A stretch of 64,000 nt of DNA, taken from Phycicoccus jejuensis (GTDB lineage Bacteria; Actinomycetota; Actinomycetes; Actinomycetales; Dermatophilaceae). The stretch is from positions 1 to 64,000 of the forward strand of contig NZ_JOEE01000002.1 of assembly GCF_000720925.1 (NCBI RefSeq). Reading direction: 5' to 3'. Below are positions 15,750 through 23,776 of this stretch, one piece after another. Each line of letters begins with the position of its first letter. The stretch's first letter is position 1. A program made the translations under genes and the position numbers. The notes beneath the pieces were generated by a model. That model did not search any database. It worked only from the letters and a program-made list of their open reading frames with translations, and was not told the DNA's origin.

Positions 15750-17114
15750 TCAGCCGCGGACGGCGGCGTACCGGTCGAGGGCCTCCTGGCGCTCCTCGGC
15801 GTGGTCGACGATGCGCTCCGGGTAGCCGTGGGCGTAGCCGTCGTCGTGGTTCCACGGCTGGTGCGCGGCCTTGCCCGACAGGTGCCGCAGCTCCGGCACC
15901 CAGCGCCGGACGTAGTCGCCGGTCGGGTCGAACTTCTCGCCCTGCGTGACCGGGTTGAAGACCCGGAAGTACGGCGAGGCGTCGGTGCCGGTGCCGGCCA
16001 CCCACTGCCAGCCGTGGTTGTTGGAGGCGAGGTCGCCGTCGCAGAGGTGGTCGAGGAAGTGCCGCGCCCCGACCGGCCACCACACGTGGAGGTCCTTGGT
16101 GAGGAAGCTCGCGGTGATCATCCGGACGCGGTTGTGCATCCAGCCCTCGGCGAGCAGCTGCCGCATCCCGGCGTCGACGACGGGGTAGCCGGTCTCGCCA
16201 CGACGCCACGCCTCGACGGCGTCCTCGGGCTCGTCGTAGCGCATGCCCTTCAGGGCCGGTCGCAGGTCGGACCACGCGCTGCGTGGGTTGTGGAAGAGCA
16301 CGTCGGCGTAGAACTCGCGCCAGGCGAGCTCGTCGCGGTAGGTCTCGACCCCGGTGCCGCTGCGGTCGGCCAGCTCGGCGAGCAGGGTGCGCGGGTGCAC
16401 GACCCCGAGCTTGAGGTAGGGCGACATCCGCGACGTGGCGTCGAGGGCCGGGCGGTCGCGGTCGTCGTCGTAGTCGGTGAGGGCGTCGTCGCGGAAAGCC
16501 CGGAAGCGGCGCAGCGCGGCCTCCTCGCCCACCGGCGGCAGGTCGGGCAGGTCGGAGGCGGAGAGGGCGGCGTCGAGCGCCGCGGTCGCGTCGGCGTCGT
16601 TGCGGGCGTGCCGCAGCGGCAGGGCGCGCGGGGTCGGCGCGGGCTCGGGCCATCCGTGCGAGCGCCACGCCTTGGAGAACGGGGTGAAGACCTTGTAGGG
16701 GTCGCCGGAGCCGTTGGTCACCAGGCCCGGCCCGACGGCGTACGGGGTGCCGGTCTCGACCCACTCGACGCCCTCGCCGAGCGCGTCACGGACGGCCTCG
16801 TCGCGCCGCAGCCCGCCGGGGGTGGTCTCGCGCGAGACGTGGACGCTGGAGGCTCCCACGCGCTCCGCGAGGGCGGGCACGACCTGCCGCGGGTCGCCGT
16901 GGAGGAGGGTGAGCGAGCCGTCGAGCGTCTCGTCGAGGTCGCGCAGCGTTGCCGCGAGCCAGGCGCGGCGCACCGGCCCCCCGCGGTCCCAGAACCGCGG
17001 GTCCACGACGAAGGCGACGACGAGGTCGCCGTCCCCCGCCGCGTCACGGGCCGCGAGGAGCGCCGGGTGGTCCCGGCGGCGCAGGTCGCGGCGGAGCCAG
17101 AGGACGGAGGTCAT
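15750..17114 (-). CDS. phrB: deoxyribodipyrimidine photolyase
   Basis: A 454-residue class I CPD photolyase. It repairs UV pyrimidine dimers using FADH- and blue light. The N-terminal antenna domain begins VLWLRRDLRRRDHPALL. The C-terminal FAD domain contains RMSPYLKLGVVHPRTLL, LAWREFYADVLFHNPR, GMRQLLAEGWMHNRVRMI and SNNHGWQWVAGTGTDASPYF, all family hallmarks. It is the last gene of the seven-gene operon beginning at 22608, 13 bases after the CPBP gene, so its expression is probably light-controlled through the LitR-type regulator. Confidence 0.95.
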   Translation of the reverse strand: MTSVLWLRRDLRRRDHPALLAARDAAGDGDLVVAFVVDPRFWDRGGPVRRAWLAATLRDLDETLDGSLTLLHGDPRQVVPALAERVGASSVHVSRETTPGGLRRDEAVRDALGEGVEWVETGTPYAVGPGLVTNGSGDPYKVFTPFSKAWRSHGWPEPAPTPRALPLRHARNDADATAALDAALSASDLPDLPPVGEEAALRRFRAFRDDALTDYDDDRDRPALDATSRMSPYLKLGVVHPRTLLAELADRSGTGVETYRDELAWREFYADVLFHNPRSAWSDLRPALKGMRYDEPEDAVEAWRRGETGYPVVDAGMRQLLAEGWMHNRVRMITASFLTKDLHVWWPVGARHFLDHLCDGDLASNNHGWQWVAGTGTDASPYFRVFNPVTQGEKFDPTGDYVRRWVPELRHLSGKAAHQPWNHDDGYAHGYPERIVDHAEERQEALDRYAAVRG

Positions 17115-17127
17115 CGCGGGTCGCTCC

Positions 17128-17862
17128 TCAGGAGAGGCGGTCGAGGACGGGGGGCAGGAGGAAGAGCATCCCGAGGGACCAGGTGAGGTGGGTGACGATC
17201 GGGCCGAGGATGCCGCCGGTCACCCGTCGCTGCAGCCCGACGACGACGCCGACGACCGCCGCGGCGAAGACGAGCAGCGGGATGGCCGAGGTGGCGGTCA
17301 CGAGGGCGTAGACGACGGTCGTCACCGCGACGGCGTGCTTGCGGCCGACGCCCGCGTAGAGGGCACCGCGGAAGTACAGCTCTTCGGCGACCCCGTTGAC
17401 GACCGTGATCACCGCGACGACCCAGAGCGAGCCGTACCGGGCGTGGTCGAGCAGCTGCTGCACGGGGTCACGGAGGAAGGGGATCTGCGCGACGACGACC
17501 GAGCCGAGCAGGAAGACCCCGAGCAGCAGCGCGCCGAGCGCCAGCGACTGCACGACCGGGCGGCTGTCGGTGCGCCCCGCACGCGAGTGGGCGCGGCCGA
17601 GGTGCAGCGGCCCCGAGACGAACGCCCCGACCGCCCAGACGAGCGCCAGCGCGAGGGTCGCGAGGTAGAAGGTCGGGTCGCCGGGCTCGATCCGCAGCGC
17701 GTACGCGAGGATGCCGGCCCCGACGAGCAGGGTGACGACCGCGACGACCCGGCGCCGACGGAAGGCCCGGTCGGTCTCGGTGTGGTCGCGCGGGACGGGG
17801 TCGACGAGCGCGGCGCGGACGAACGCGCGCAGCTCGGCGACCGGCCGGACGGACGTGGCCAT
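17128..17862 (-). CDS. CPBP family intramembrane glutamic endopeptidase
   Basis: A 244-residue membrane protein with about seven to eight segments. The Abi/CPBP (Rce1-like) motif VAEELYFRG carries the paired glutamates and arginine, and THLTWS near the C-terminus provides the metal-site His. Members cleave membrane-embedded or prenylated proteins or act as bacteriocin immunity factors. Here it is embedded in the photolyase/lipid operon, five bases after the upstream gene, which suggests a role in membrane stress handling. Confidence 0.85.
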   Translation of the reverse strand: MATSVRPVAELRAFVRAALVDPVPRDHTETDRAFRRRRVVAVVTLLVGAGILAYALRIEPGDPTFYLATLALALVWAVGAFVSGPLHLGRAHSRAGRTDSRPVVQSLALGALLLGVFLLGSVVVAQIPFLRDPVQQLLDHARYGSLWVVAVITVVNGVAEELYFRGALYAGVGRKHAVAVTTVVYALVTATSAIPLLVFAAAVVGVVVGLQRRVTGGILGPIVTHLTWSLGMLFLLPPVLDRLS

Positions 17863-17867
17863 CGGAC

Positions 17868-18893
17868 TCAGCCCGACGACCCGCTGCCACCCCCGGCCCA
17901 CGAGGGGTCGGCCGCGGTGACCCGGGCGGGGTCGACGGTGCCGGGCTCGGGACGCGGGTCCGCGTCGTCGCCGGCGATGGCGTCGGTGACGGCGCGGTCG
18001 AAGCCGAGCGCGCCCTGCGGGGGCGGGCCGACGAGGTCGTCGACGTCGTGCTCCTCGCAGACGACCTCGTGGAGCAGGCTCTCGACGAGCGGCTTGGCGA
18101 CCCCCGTCGGCACCGGGGTGACGAACCCGACCCACTGGCTGGCCAGGCGCGGCGTCAGCACCGGCACGGTGAGGACGGTGCGCGGCAGCATGCCCCCCAG
18201 CCTCGCGAAGCGGGTGATCATCTCGCGGTAGGTCAGCACCTCCGGGCCGCCGATGTCGAACGTGCGGTTGACGTCCGGCGGCAGGTCGGCCGCGCCGACG
18301 AGGTAGTGCAGGACGTCGCGCACGGCGATCGGCTGGATCCGGTTGTCGAGCCACTTGGGGGCGACCATGACCGGCAGCCGCGAGGTGAGGTGTCGCAGCA
18401 TCTCGAACGACGCCGAGCCGGACCCGAGGATGATCGCCGCCTGCAGCACCGCGGTCGGCACGCCGCTGGCCATGAGGAGGTCGCCGACCTCGACGCGGGA
18501 GGCGAGGTGGTCGCTGAGCGGGCCGTCGTCGGGGTGCAGCCCGGAGAGGTAGACCAGGCGGCCGACCTCGGCCTCGTAGGCGGCGAGGCCGAAGGCGCGG
18601 GCCATCTCGCGGTCGCGCTCGACGAAGTTGCCCGCGCCGTCCATCGAGTGCAGGAGGTAGTAGGCGACGTCGACGTCGGCGAGCGCCTCGGCGAGGGTGG
18701 CGCGCGAGGTCGCATCCCCCTCGACGACCTCGGCCCGCTCGCGCCACAGGCGCCGGTCGAGCTTGGTGGCGTCGCGCGTCAGCACCCGGACCGTCCAGCC
18801 CTCGTCGAGGAGGGCCGGCACGAGCCGGGAGCCGATGTAGCCGGTGACGCCCGTGACGAGGGCTCGGCGGCCGGCGCCGCGGGAGTCGCTCAC
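17868..18893 (-). CDS. NAD(P)H-binding epimerase/dehydratase-like protein
   Basis: A 341-residue atypical short-chain dehydrogenase. The N-terminal Rossmann motif is VTGVTGYIGSRLV, followed by VRVLTRD and VDVAYYLLHSMDG. This group (NmrA/DUF2867-like proteins without the C-terminal DUF) is commonly found with photolyase, DUF1365 and CFA-type methyltransferase genes. Substrate unknown. The GTG start overlaps the SRPBCC stop by four bases. The last 40 residues are low-complexity (Gly/Ser-rich). Confidence 0.8.
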   Translation of the reverse strand: MSDSRGAGRRALVTGVTGYIGSRLVPALLDEGWTVRVLTRDATKLDRRLWRERAEVVEGDATSRATLAEALADVDVAYYLLHSMDGAGNFVERDREMARAFGLAAYEAEVGRLVYLSGLHPDDGPLSDHLASRVEVGDLLMASGVPTAVLQAAIILGSGSASFEMLRHLTSRLPVMVAPKWLDNRIQPIAVRDVLHYLVGAADLPPDVNRTFDIGGPEVLTYREMITRFARLGGMLPRTVLTVPVLTPRLASQWVGFVTPVPTGVAKPLVESLLHEVVCEEHDVDDLVGPPPQGALGFDRAVTDAIAGDDADPRPEPGTVDPARVTAADPSWAGGGSGSSG

Positions 18894-19321
18894 CGGCGGT
18901 CCAGCACGTCCTTGAGCTGGGCGGCCGTCTTGTCGCCCAGCCGCTCGAGCAGCGGCGTCATGAGCGGGCCGACGAGGGCCACGATCCCGCTGAAGTCGAA
19001 CTCCGCCTTGTACGTGACCTCGGAGCCGGTGCCGTGCGGCCGCACGGTGATGGTGTCGTGGCTCGTCGCGGCGTCGTTGCGCCCGACGATGACGACGTGG
19101 TCCTCACCGAGCTCCTCGGTCGTGTACTCGAGCTCGACGGTGTTGCCGGCGAACTTCGAGACGTTCTTGTACGTGGTGCCGACGCCGCCGTCGCCGCTGA
19201 CCCGCTCGCACGAGACGGTGCCCGCGTCCCACTCGGTCGCGTTGCGGAAGTCGGCCAGGTAGGGCAGGACGTCGGACGGGGGTGCGGTCGTCGTGATGGT
19301 GCGCTCCACCGTGGTGCTCAT
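18890..19321 (-). CDS. SRPBCC family protein
   Basis: A 143-residue START-like helix-grip protein beginning STTVERTITTTAPPSDVLPY, with the long C-terminal helix PLLERLGDKTAAQLKDVL. The fold makes a deep hydrophobic pocket that binds lipids or polyketides. It is translationally coupled to the CFA-type methyltransferase upstream (ATGA overlap), which suggests that it carries or binds a lipid intermediate. No catalytic residues can be assigned. Confidence 0.85.
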   Translation of the reverse strand: MSTTVERTITTTAPPSDVLPYLADFRNATEWDAGTVSCERVSGDGGVGTTYKNVSKFAGNTVELEYTTEELGEDHVVIVGRNDAATSHDTITVRPHGTGSEVTYKAEFDFSGIVALVGPLMTPLLERLGDKTAAQLKDVLDRR

Positions 19322-20571
19322 GCGGTGTCCCTTCGTGAGAAACGGATCTGGGCCACGTCGAGGTAGCCGGTGGCGAAGCCCGCCTCGCAGTACGCGAGGT
19401 AGAACTCCCACATCCGGCGGAACGTCTCGTCGAACCCGTACCGCTGGATGTCCGGCCACTGCGCGTTGAAGCTCTCGCGCCAGCGACGCAGCGTCTCGGC
19501 GTAGTCGGCGCCGAAGCCGTGGACCCTCTCTACCCGCAGGGTGGTCGACTCACGCGTCACGTCGCGGATCGCCTGGAGCGAGGGGATGAGGCCGCCCGGG
19601 AAGATGTACTTCTGGATCCAGCCGAAGGAGCCCTTGGTCGCCAGCAGCCGGTGGTGCTCCATGAGGATGGCCTGCACGGCGACGACGCCGCCCGGCGCGA
19701 GCAGCGCGTCGATCTGGCGGAAGTAGGTCTCCCAGTACTCCTCCCCGACGGCCTCGATCATCTCGACGCTGACGATCGCGTCGTACTCGCCGGTCGTCTC
19801 GCGGTAGTCCTGGAGCAGCACCCGGACGCGGTCGGTGTACCCCGCGGCGGCGATGCGCTGCAGCGCGAGGTCGCGCTGCTCCGCCGAGAGCGTGACCGAG
19901 GTGACGGTGGCGCCGCGGGCGGCCGCCCGGATGGACAGCTCGCCCCAGCCGGTGCCGATCTCGAGGACACGGGAGCCCTCGCGGACGTCGGCGGCGTCGA
20001 GGATTGCCTCGACCTTGCGCACCTGCGCCTCGAGGAGGTCCTGCTCGGCGACCGGACGGGTCGGGTCGAACAGCGCCGAGCTGTAGGACATCGACGGGTC
20101 GAGGAAGGCCGCGAAGAGGTCGTTCGAGAGGTCGTAGTGCGCGCTGATGTTGCTGCGCGAGCCCTCCAGCGTGTTGCGCTGCGCCCGCGGGATGGCCCGG
20201 TCGACGAGTCCGCGCAGCGACAGCAGCGGCTTGGGCACGAGCTCACCCATCCGGGCCGCGAACGGGGCGAGCGCCCGCGCGAGGTCGGTGCCGTCGGCGA
20301 CGCGCCAGTCGCCGGCCATGTACGCCTCGCCGAGGCCGATCTTCGGGTGCGCCTCCAGCCGGCGGAACATCGCCCGCGGCCGGACGACCTCGAGCACCGG
20401 CGAGTCCGGCCCGCCGGCGCCGACGACGGTGCCGTCGGGGTAGCGCATCCGGACCGGCATCGGCTTGACGGCGACCTCGGTGATGGCCTTGGCGACCGTG
20501 CCCCGGGTCAGGACGTGGGGGAAGCGCAGCGCCGGGGTGGCGAGCTCGAGGCGGGGGGTCTCTGCGGTCAT
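19318..20571 (-). CDS. SAM-dependent methyltransferase, cyclopropane-fatty-acid synthase family (copy 1)
   Basis: A 417-residue CFA-synthase-type enzyme. The N-terminal region includes HPKIGLGEAYMAGDW and the family sequence SRSNISAHYDLSNDLFAAFLD. The SAM site is VLEIGTGWGELSIRAAARG, followed by VTLSAEQRDLA. CFA-family enzymes add a methylene or methyl group to unsaturated acyl chains of membrane phospholipids. In proteobacteria, relatives in similar clusters methylate fatty acids for furan or branched acids. It overlaps both neighbours (ATGA). A second copy lies at 23777. Confidence 0.88.
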   Translation of the reverse strand: MTAETPRLELATPALRFPHVLTRGTVAKAITEVAVKPMPVRMRYPDGTVVGAGGPDSPVLEVVRPRAMFRRLEAHPKIGLGEAYMAGDWRVADGTDLARALAPFAARMGELVPKPLLSLRGLVDRAIPRAQRNTLEGSRSNISAHYDLSNDLFAAFLDPSMSYSSALFDPTRPVAEQDLLEAQVRKVEAILDAADVREGSRVLEIGTGWGELSIRAAARGATVTSVTLSAEQRDLALQRIAAAGYTDRVRVLLQDYRETTGEYDAIVSVEMIEAVGEEYWETYFRQIDALLAPGGVVAVQAILMEHHRLLATKGSFGWIQKYIFPGGLIPSLQAIRDVTRESTTLRVERVHGFGADYAETLRRWRESFNAQWPDIQRYGFDETFRRMWEFYLAYCEAGFATGYLDVAQIRFSRRDTA

Positions 20572-21323
20572 CGGACGGTCTCCAGTGAGTTCTCGGGGCG
20601 GGGTCGGACGGGCAGCCTCCGCAGCCACAGCCAGATGCCGTGGACGCGGATGAGCGCCGTGACCCGCTGGGGCATGAGCGGGTACCGCAGCGCCGTGCGG
20701 GCGACCTGCGCGGTGGTGGCCGCGCGGGGGCGTCCGGTGACGGTCGCGGTGACGAGGGGTTCGTCGCGGGTGCGCAGCCGGATGGCCACGCCGACGGTCC
20801 CGGGGGTGAGGGTGAGGCGGATGGCGTACTCGCCCTCGACGTCGTTGAACGGCGAGACGTAGAAGTCCTTGTCCATCGAGGCGCGGCCGCCCTCGTCGGG
20901 GCGCAGGACGTAGGCGTGCCGGCCGCCGTAGGTGTTGTGCACCTCGACGAGCACCGCGCGCAGCGCACCGTCGGGGGCGAACACCCAGAAGGCGGACATC
21001 GGGTCGAACACGTGCCCGAGCACCCGGGCGTGCGACAGCATGACGACCCGGTCGCGGGCCGACGTCGGCACGTCGTGGCGCTCGAGGACGCGCAGGACGT
21101 TGGCCTTGAGGGCCGGGATGCCCGGGTTGCCGGCGAGGTGGTCCTCTGCGCGGAACGTGGCGAAAGGCCTGAGCGGCAACGGGACCCGCGGCATGTCGTC
21201 GAGGTCGACGAGCCACTGCGTGTGCTTGTGCGTGAACGAGTGACGCACCGGGCGGTGCCGCGTGTGGTGCACCTGCCCGACGACGATCGAGGGGAGGGCG
21301 GGCAGGTCGGCGGTGGTGGTCAT
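20568..21323 (-). CDS. DUF1365 family protein
   Basis: A 251-residue protein with the DUF1365 signature: VRHSFTHKHTQWLVDLDDMP at the N-terminus, VMLSHARVLGHVFDPMSAFW in the middle and DKDFYVSPFNDVEGEY. Biochemistry of the family is little known. It is a constant neighbour of the FAD oxidoreductase (COG2907) and CFA-type methyltransferase, which implies a joint lipid modification. It starts four bases after the FAD gene stop and overlaps the methyltransferase start. Confidence 0.88.
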   Translation of the reverse strand: MTTTADLPALPSIVVGQVHHTRHRPVRHSFTHKHTQWLVDLDDMPRVPLPLRPFATFRAEDHLAGNPGIPALKANVLRVLERHDVPTSARDRVVMLSHARVLGHVFDPMSAFWVFAPDGALRAVLVEVHNTYGGRHAYVLRPDEGGRASMDKDFYVSPFNDVEGEYAIRLTLTPGTVGVAIRLRTRDEPLVTATVTGRPRAATTAQVARTALRYPLMPQRVTALIRVHGIWLWLRRLPVRPRPENSLETVR

Positions 21324-21327
21324 CGGG

Positions 21328-22608
21328 TCACCACTCGACACCGAAGGCGCGCGCCGCCTCCACCCCCGACCGGCAGCCGTCCTCGTGGAAGCCCCAGCCC
21401 TGGTAGGCGCCGGCGAACGCCGTGCGGTCCGTGGTGATCTCGGGCAGGCGTCGCTGGGCCCGGACGGACGCCACGTCGTAGAGGGGGTGGGTGTACTCCA
21501 TGGTGGCGACGACGCTACCGGGGTCGATGCGCTCGGTGGCGTTCAGCGTGACGTAGAACGGCTCGCTGTCGGGGATGCCCATGAGCTTGTTCATCCAGTA
21601 CGTGACGACGGCGCCCTGCGCCGGGTCCCCGACGAGGTAGTTCCACGACGAGCGCGCGAGCCGGGCGCGCGGCATCAGCGAGCCGTCGCGGTGCAGGACG
21701 GTCTCGTTGCGGGAATAGCGGAACGCCCCGAGGACCTCCTTCTCGGCGGGCGTCGCGTCGGCGAGCAGCCGCAGGGCGTCGTCGGCGTGAGTCGCGACGA
21801 CGACCTGGTCGTGGCGGTCGAGCCGCCCTCCCGCCGTACGGATCTCGACACCCTCGGGGGTGCGGGCGACGGAGGTGACGGGGTCCCCGACGTGGACCGC
21901 GGGCAGGCGGGCGGCCAGCAGGTCGACGTAGGTGCGGGAGCCGCCGACGACGGTCATCCACTGCGGGGAGTCGCCGACCGAGAGCATCCCGTGGTGCTGG
22001 AGGAAGCGGAAGAGGTAGCGCGCCGGGTAGTCCAGGGCGTCGCCGCCGCCGCTCGACCAGACGCAGGCGACGACCGGCACGGCGTACAGCCGGGTGAAGG
22101 ACTCGGGGAAGCCGTGCTCGCGGATGAACTCGCCGTAGGTCGTCGTGTCCTCGTCGTCGGTCTCGTCGAGGAAGCGAGCGGCGAGGCCGTGGAAGCGCTT
22201 GACGGAGCGGAGCATCCCGACGTACTCGCGGTCGAGCAGCTGGCGGGGCCGGGCGACGAAGCCCTTGACCCCGCGGCCGCCCGCGTACTCGAGGCCGGTC
22301 GAGGCGTCCCGGATGCTCATCGACATCTCGGTGTCGCGCGCCTCGACGCCGAGCTCGCGGAAGAGGCGGCGCAGGTGCGGGTAGGTGCGGTCGTTGTGGA
22401 CGATGAAGCCGCTGTCGACCCGGACGTCGCCGCTCGCCGTCGGGACGGTGTGGGTGTGGGCGTGGCCGCCGAGGCGGCCCTGACCCTCGTAGAGCGTGAC
22501 GTCGTGGGTGGACGAGAGGACGTGTGCCGCAGTCAGACCGGAGACTCCGGCGCCGACGACGGCGATGCGCCGGCGAGCGTCGGGGCTCGCCGCGGGGTGG
22601 GTGGGCAT
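21328..22608 (-). CDS. FAD-dependent oxidoreductase (COG2907, amine-oxidase/desaturase-like)
   Basis: A 426-residue flavoprotein. The dinucleotide-binding motif is IAVVGAGVSGLTAAHVL, followed by VTLYEGQGRLGGHAHT; a second signature is DSGFIVHNDRTYPHLRRLF. It is related to phytoene-desaturase-like amine oxidases and is the usual partner of DUF1365 and CFA-type methyltransferases; relatives desaturate acyl chains. It is the first gene of the operon. The ATG at 22608 is chosen over the one at 22632 because the -10 box TACGGT (22616-22621) puts the transcript start at about 22609, giving a leaderless mRNA. Confidence 0.88.
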   Translation of the reverse strand: MPTHPAASPDARRRIAVVGAGVSGLTAAHVLSSTHDVTLYEGQGRLGGHAHTHTVPTASGDVRVDSGFIVHNDRTYPHLRRLFRELGVEARDTEMSMSIRDASTGLEYAGGRGVKGFVARPRQLLDREYVGMLRSVKRFHGLAARFLDETDDEDTTTYGEFIREHGFPESFTRLYAVPVVACVWSSGGGDALDYPARYLFRFLQHHGMLSVGDSPQWMTVVGGSRTYVDLLAARLPAVHVGDPVTSVARTPEGVEIRTAGGRLDRHDQVVVATHADDALRLLADATPAEKEVLGAFRYSRNETVLHRDGSLMPRARLARSSWNYLVGDPAQGAVVTYWMNKLMGIPDSEPFYVTLNATERIDPGSVVATMEYTHPLYDVASVRAQRRLPEITTDRTAFAGAYQGWGFHEDGCRSGVEAARAFGVEW

Positions 22609-22615
22609 GGCCACG

Positions 22616-22678
22616 ACCGTAGAACCTTTCATCGAATGTCGTCAAAGGTTTGTCAAATCTCTGCCGAGCGCCTACCGT
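22616..22678. promoter_or_regulatory. divergent leaderless promoters with an 11-bp-spaced CarH/LitR operator
   Basis: Minus strand: TTGACG (22640-22645), an 18-bp spacer, TACGGT (22616-22621), then ATG 22608. Plus strand: TTGTCA (22650-22655), a 17-bp spacer, TACCGT (22673-22678), then GTG 22686. On the minus strand TTTGACAAACC and TTTGACGACAT repeat with an 11-bp period across both -35 boxes, matching the 11-bp direct-repeat style of CarH operators. Confidence 0.72.
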
Positions 22679-22685
22679 GGAGGAC

Positions 22686-23705
22686 GTGAGGCGTTCGGTT
22701 CCGCCATCGATGCGGATTGGAGAGCTGGCCACCAAGGTGGGGGTCAGCACCCACGTGCTGCGTGCGTGGGAGTCCCGCTACGGGCTGCTGACCCCGGTCC
22801 GCAGCAGCGGCGGCTACCGGCTCTACGGGGCCGACGACGAGCGCCGCGTCCGCGACGTCCTGGCCCTGCGCGAGCAGGGCGTCAGCGCCATGGAGGCATG
22901 CCGGCAGGTGCTGGCCGCCGAGCGCGCCGGCAACGCCGCGACCGGCATCACCACCGACGACGTCGAGGGCGAGCCGACGACCAACGGTCACACCGTCGAC
23001 CCGATGCGCACCGACCCTCCGCTGCTCGTCACCCAGCTGCTCGACGCGGTCACCGCGCTCGACGAGGACCGCGCGCACGCCGTCCTCGACACCGCGTTCC
23101 TCGACCGCTCCGTGGAGAGCGCCATCGTCGACGTGCTCGTCCCGTTCTTCGTCCGGGTGGGCGAGATGTGGGAGCTCGGGCGCATCGGCATCGCCCAGGA
23201 GCACTTCGCCTCCAGCCTCGTGCGGCGGCGCCTCGGCGCCCTGTCGCTCACCTGGGGCATCGGCACCGGCCCGGTGGCCGTGCTCGCGTGCCCGCCGGGC
23301 GAGTTCCACGACATCATCCTCCTCAGCTTCGGCGTGCTGCTCGGCCGGGCCGGGTGGCGCATCCGCTACCTCGGTCCGGACACCCCGATCGCGTCGCTCG
23401 CGTCGGCCGCCGACCTCACCCAGCCGGACGCCGTCGTCCTCGCCAGCCGCCGCCCCTCGGGCTTCCGGGCGCACGCACCGGCCCTGCGCCGGCTCGCCGA
23501 GCGCCACCCGGTCTGGCTGGCCGGCCGCGGCACGACGCCGCGCGTCCTCGACGAGATCAAGGCCTACCACCTCGGCCCCGACCTCGTCGGCGACGTCACC
23601 GAGCTGACCAACGCCGCGCGGGAGCGCCGCCGGGCACAGGCCCAGGAGCAGGACGCCGGCAACGGGGCATCCGCGACCCGGACGGACTCCGAACCCCGGT
23701 CGTGA
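22686..23705 (+). CDS. litR: MerR-type B12-binding light-responsive regulator (CarH/LitR)
   Basis: A 339-residue regulator with an N-terminal MerR helix-turn-helix (residues about 9-75, MRIGELATKVGVSTHVLRAW) and a C-terminal cobalamin module. The four-helix cap carries the W-x9-E-H motif of CarH (W162, E172, H173). The B12 domain has a His in GEFHDI (H208), the probable lower axial ligand. In CarH/LitR, adenosylcobalamin forms a DNA-bound tetramer in the dark that light breaks, releasing repression. The GTG at 22686 fits the -10 box eight bases upstream; ATG 22710 is the alternative. Confidence 0.86.
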   Translation: MRRSVPPSMRIGELATKVGVSTHVLRAWESRYGLLTPVRSSGGYRLYGADDERRVRDVLALREQGVSAMEACRQVLAAERAGNAATGITTDDVEGEPTTNGHTVDPMRTDPPLLVTQLLDAVTALDEDRAHAVLDTAFLDRSVESAIVDVLVPFFVRVGEMWELGRIGIAQEHFASSLVRRRLGALSLTWGIGTGPVAVLACPPGEFHDIILLSFGVLLGRAGWRIRYLGPDTPIASLASAADLTQPDAVVLASRRPSGFRAHAPALRRLAERHPVWLAGRGTTPRVLDEIKAYHLGPDLVGDVTELTNAARERRRAQAQEQDAGNGASATRTDSEPRS

Positions 23706-23776
23706 CCACACCCGACGGGCCGGGCGCTGCAGCCAGCGCCCGGCCTTCCCCTACCCCCCACACCCCAGGAGCCCCC

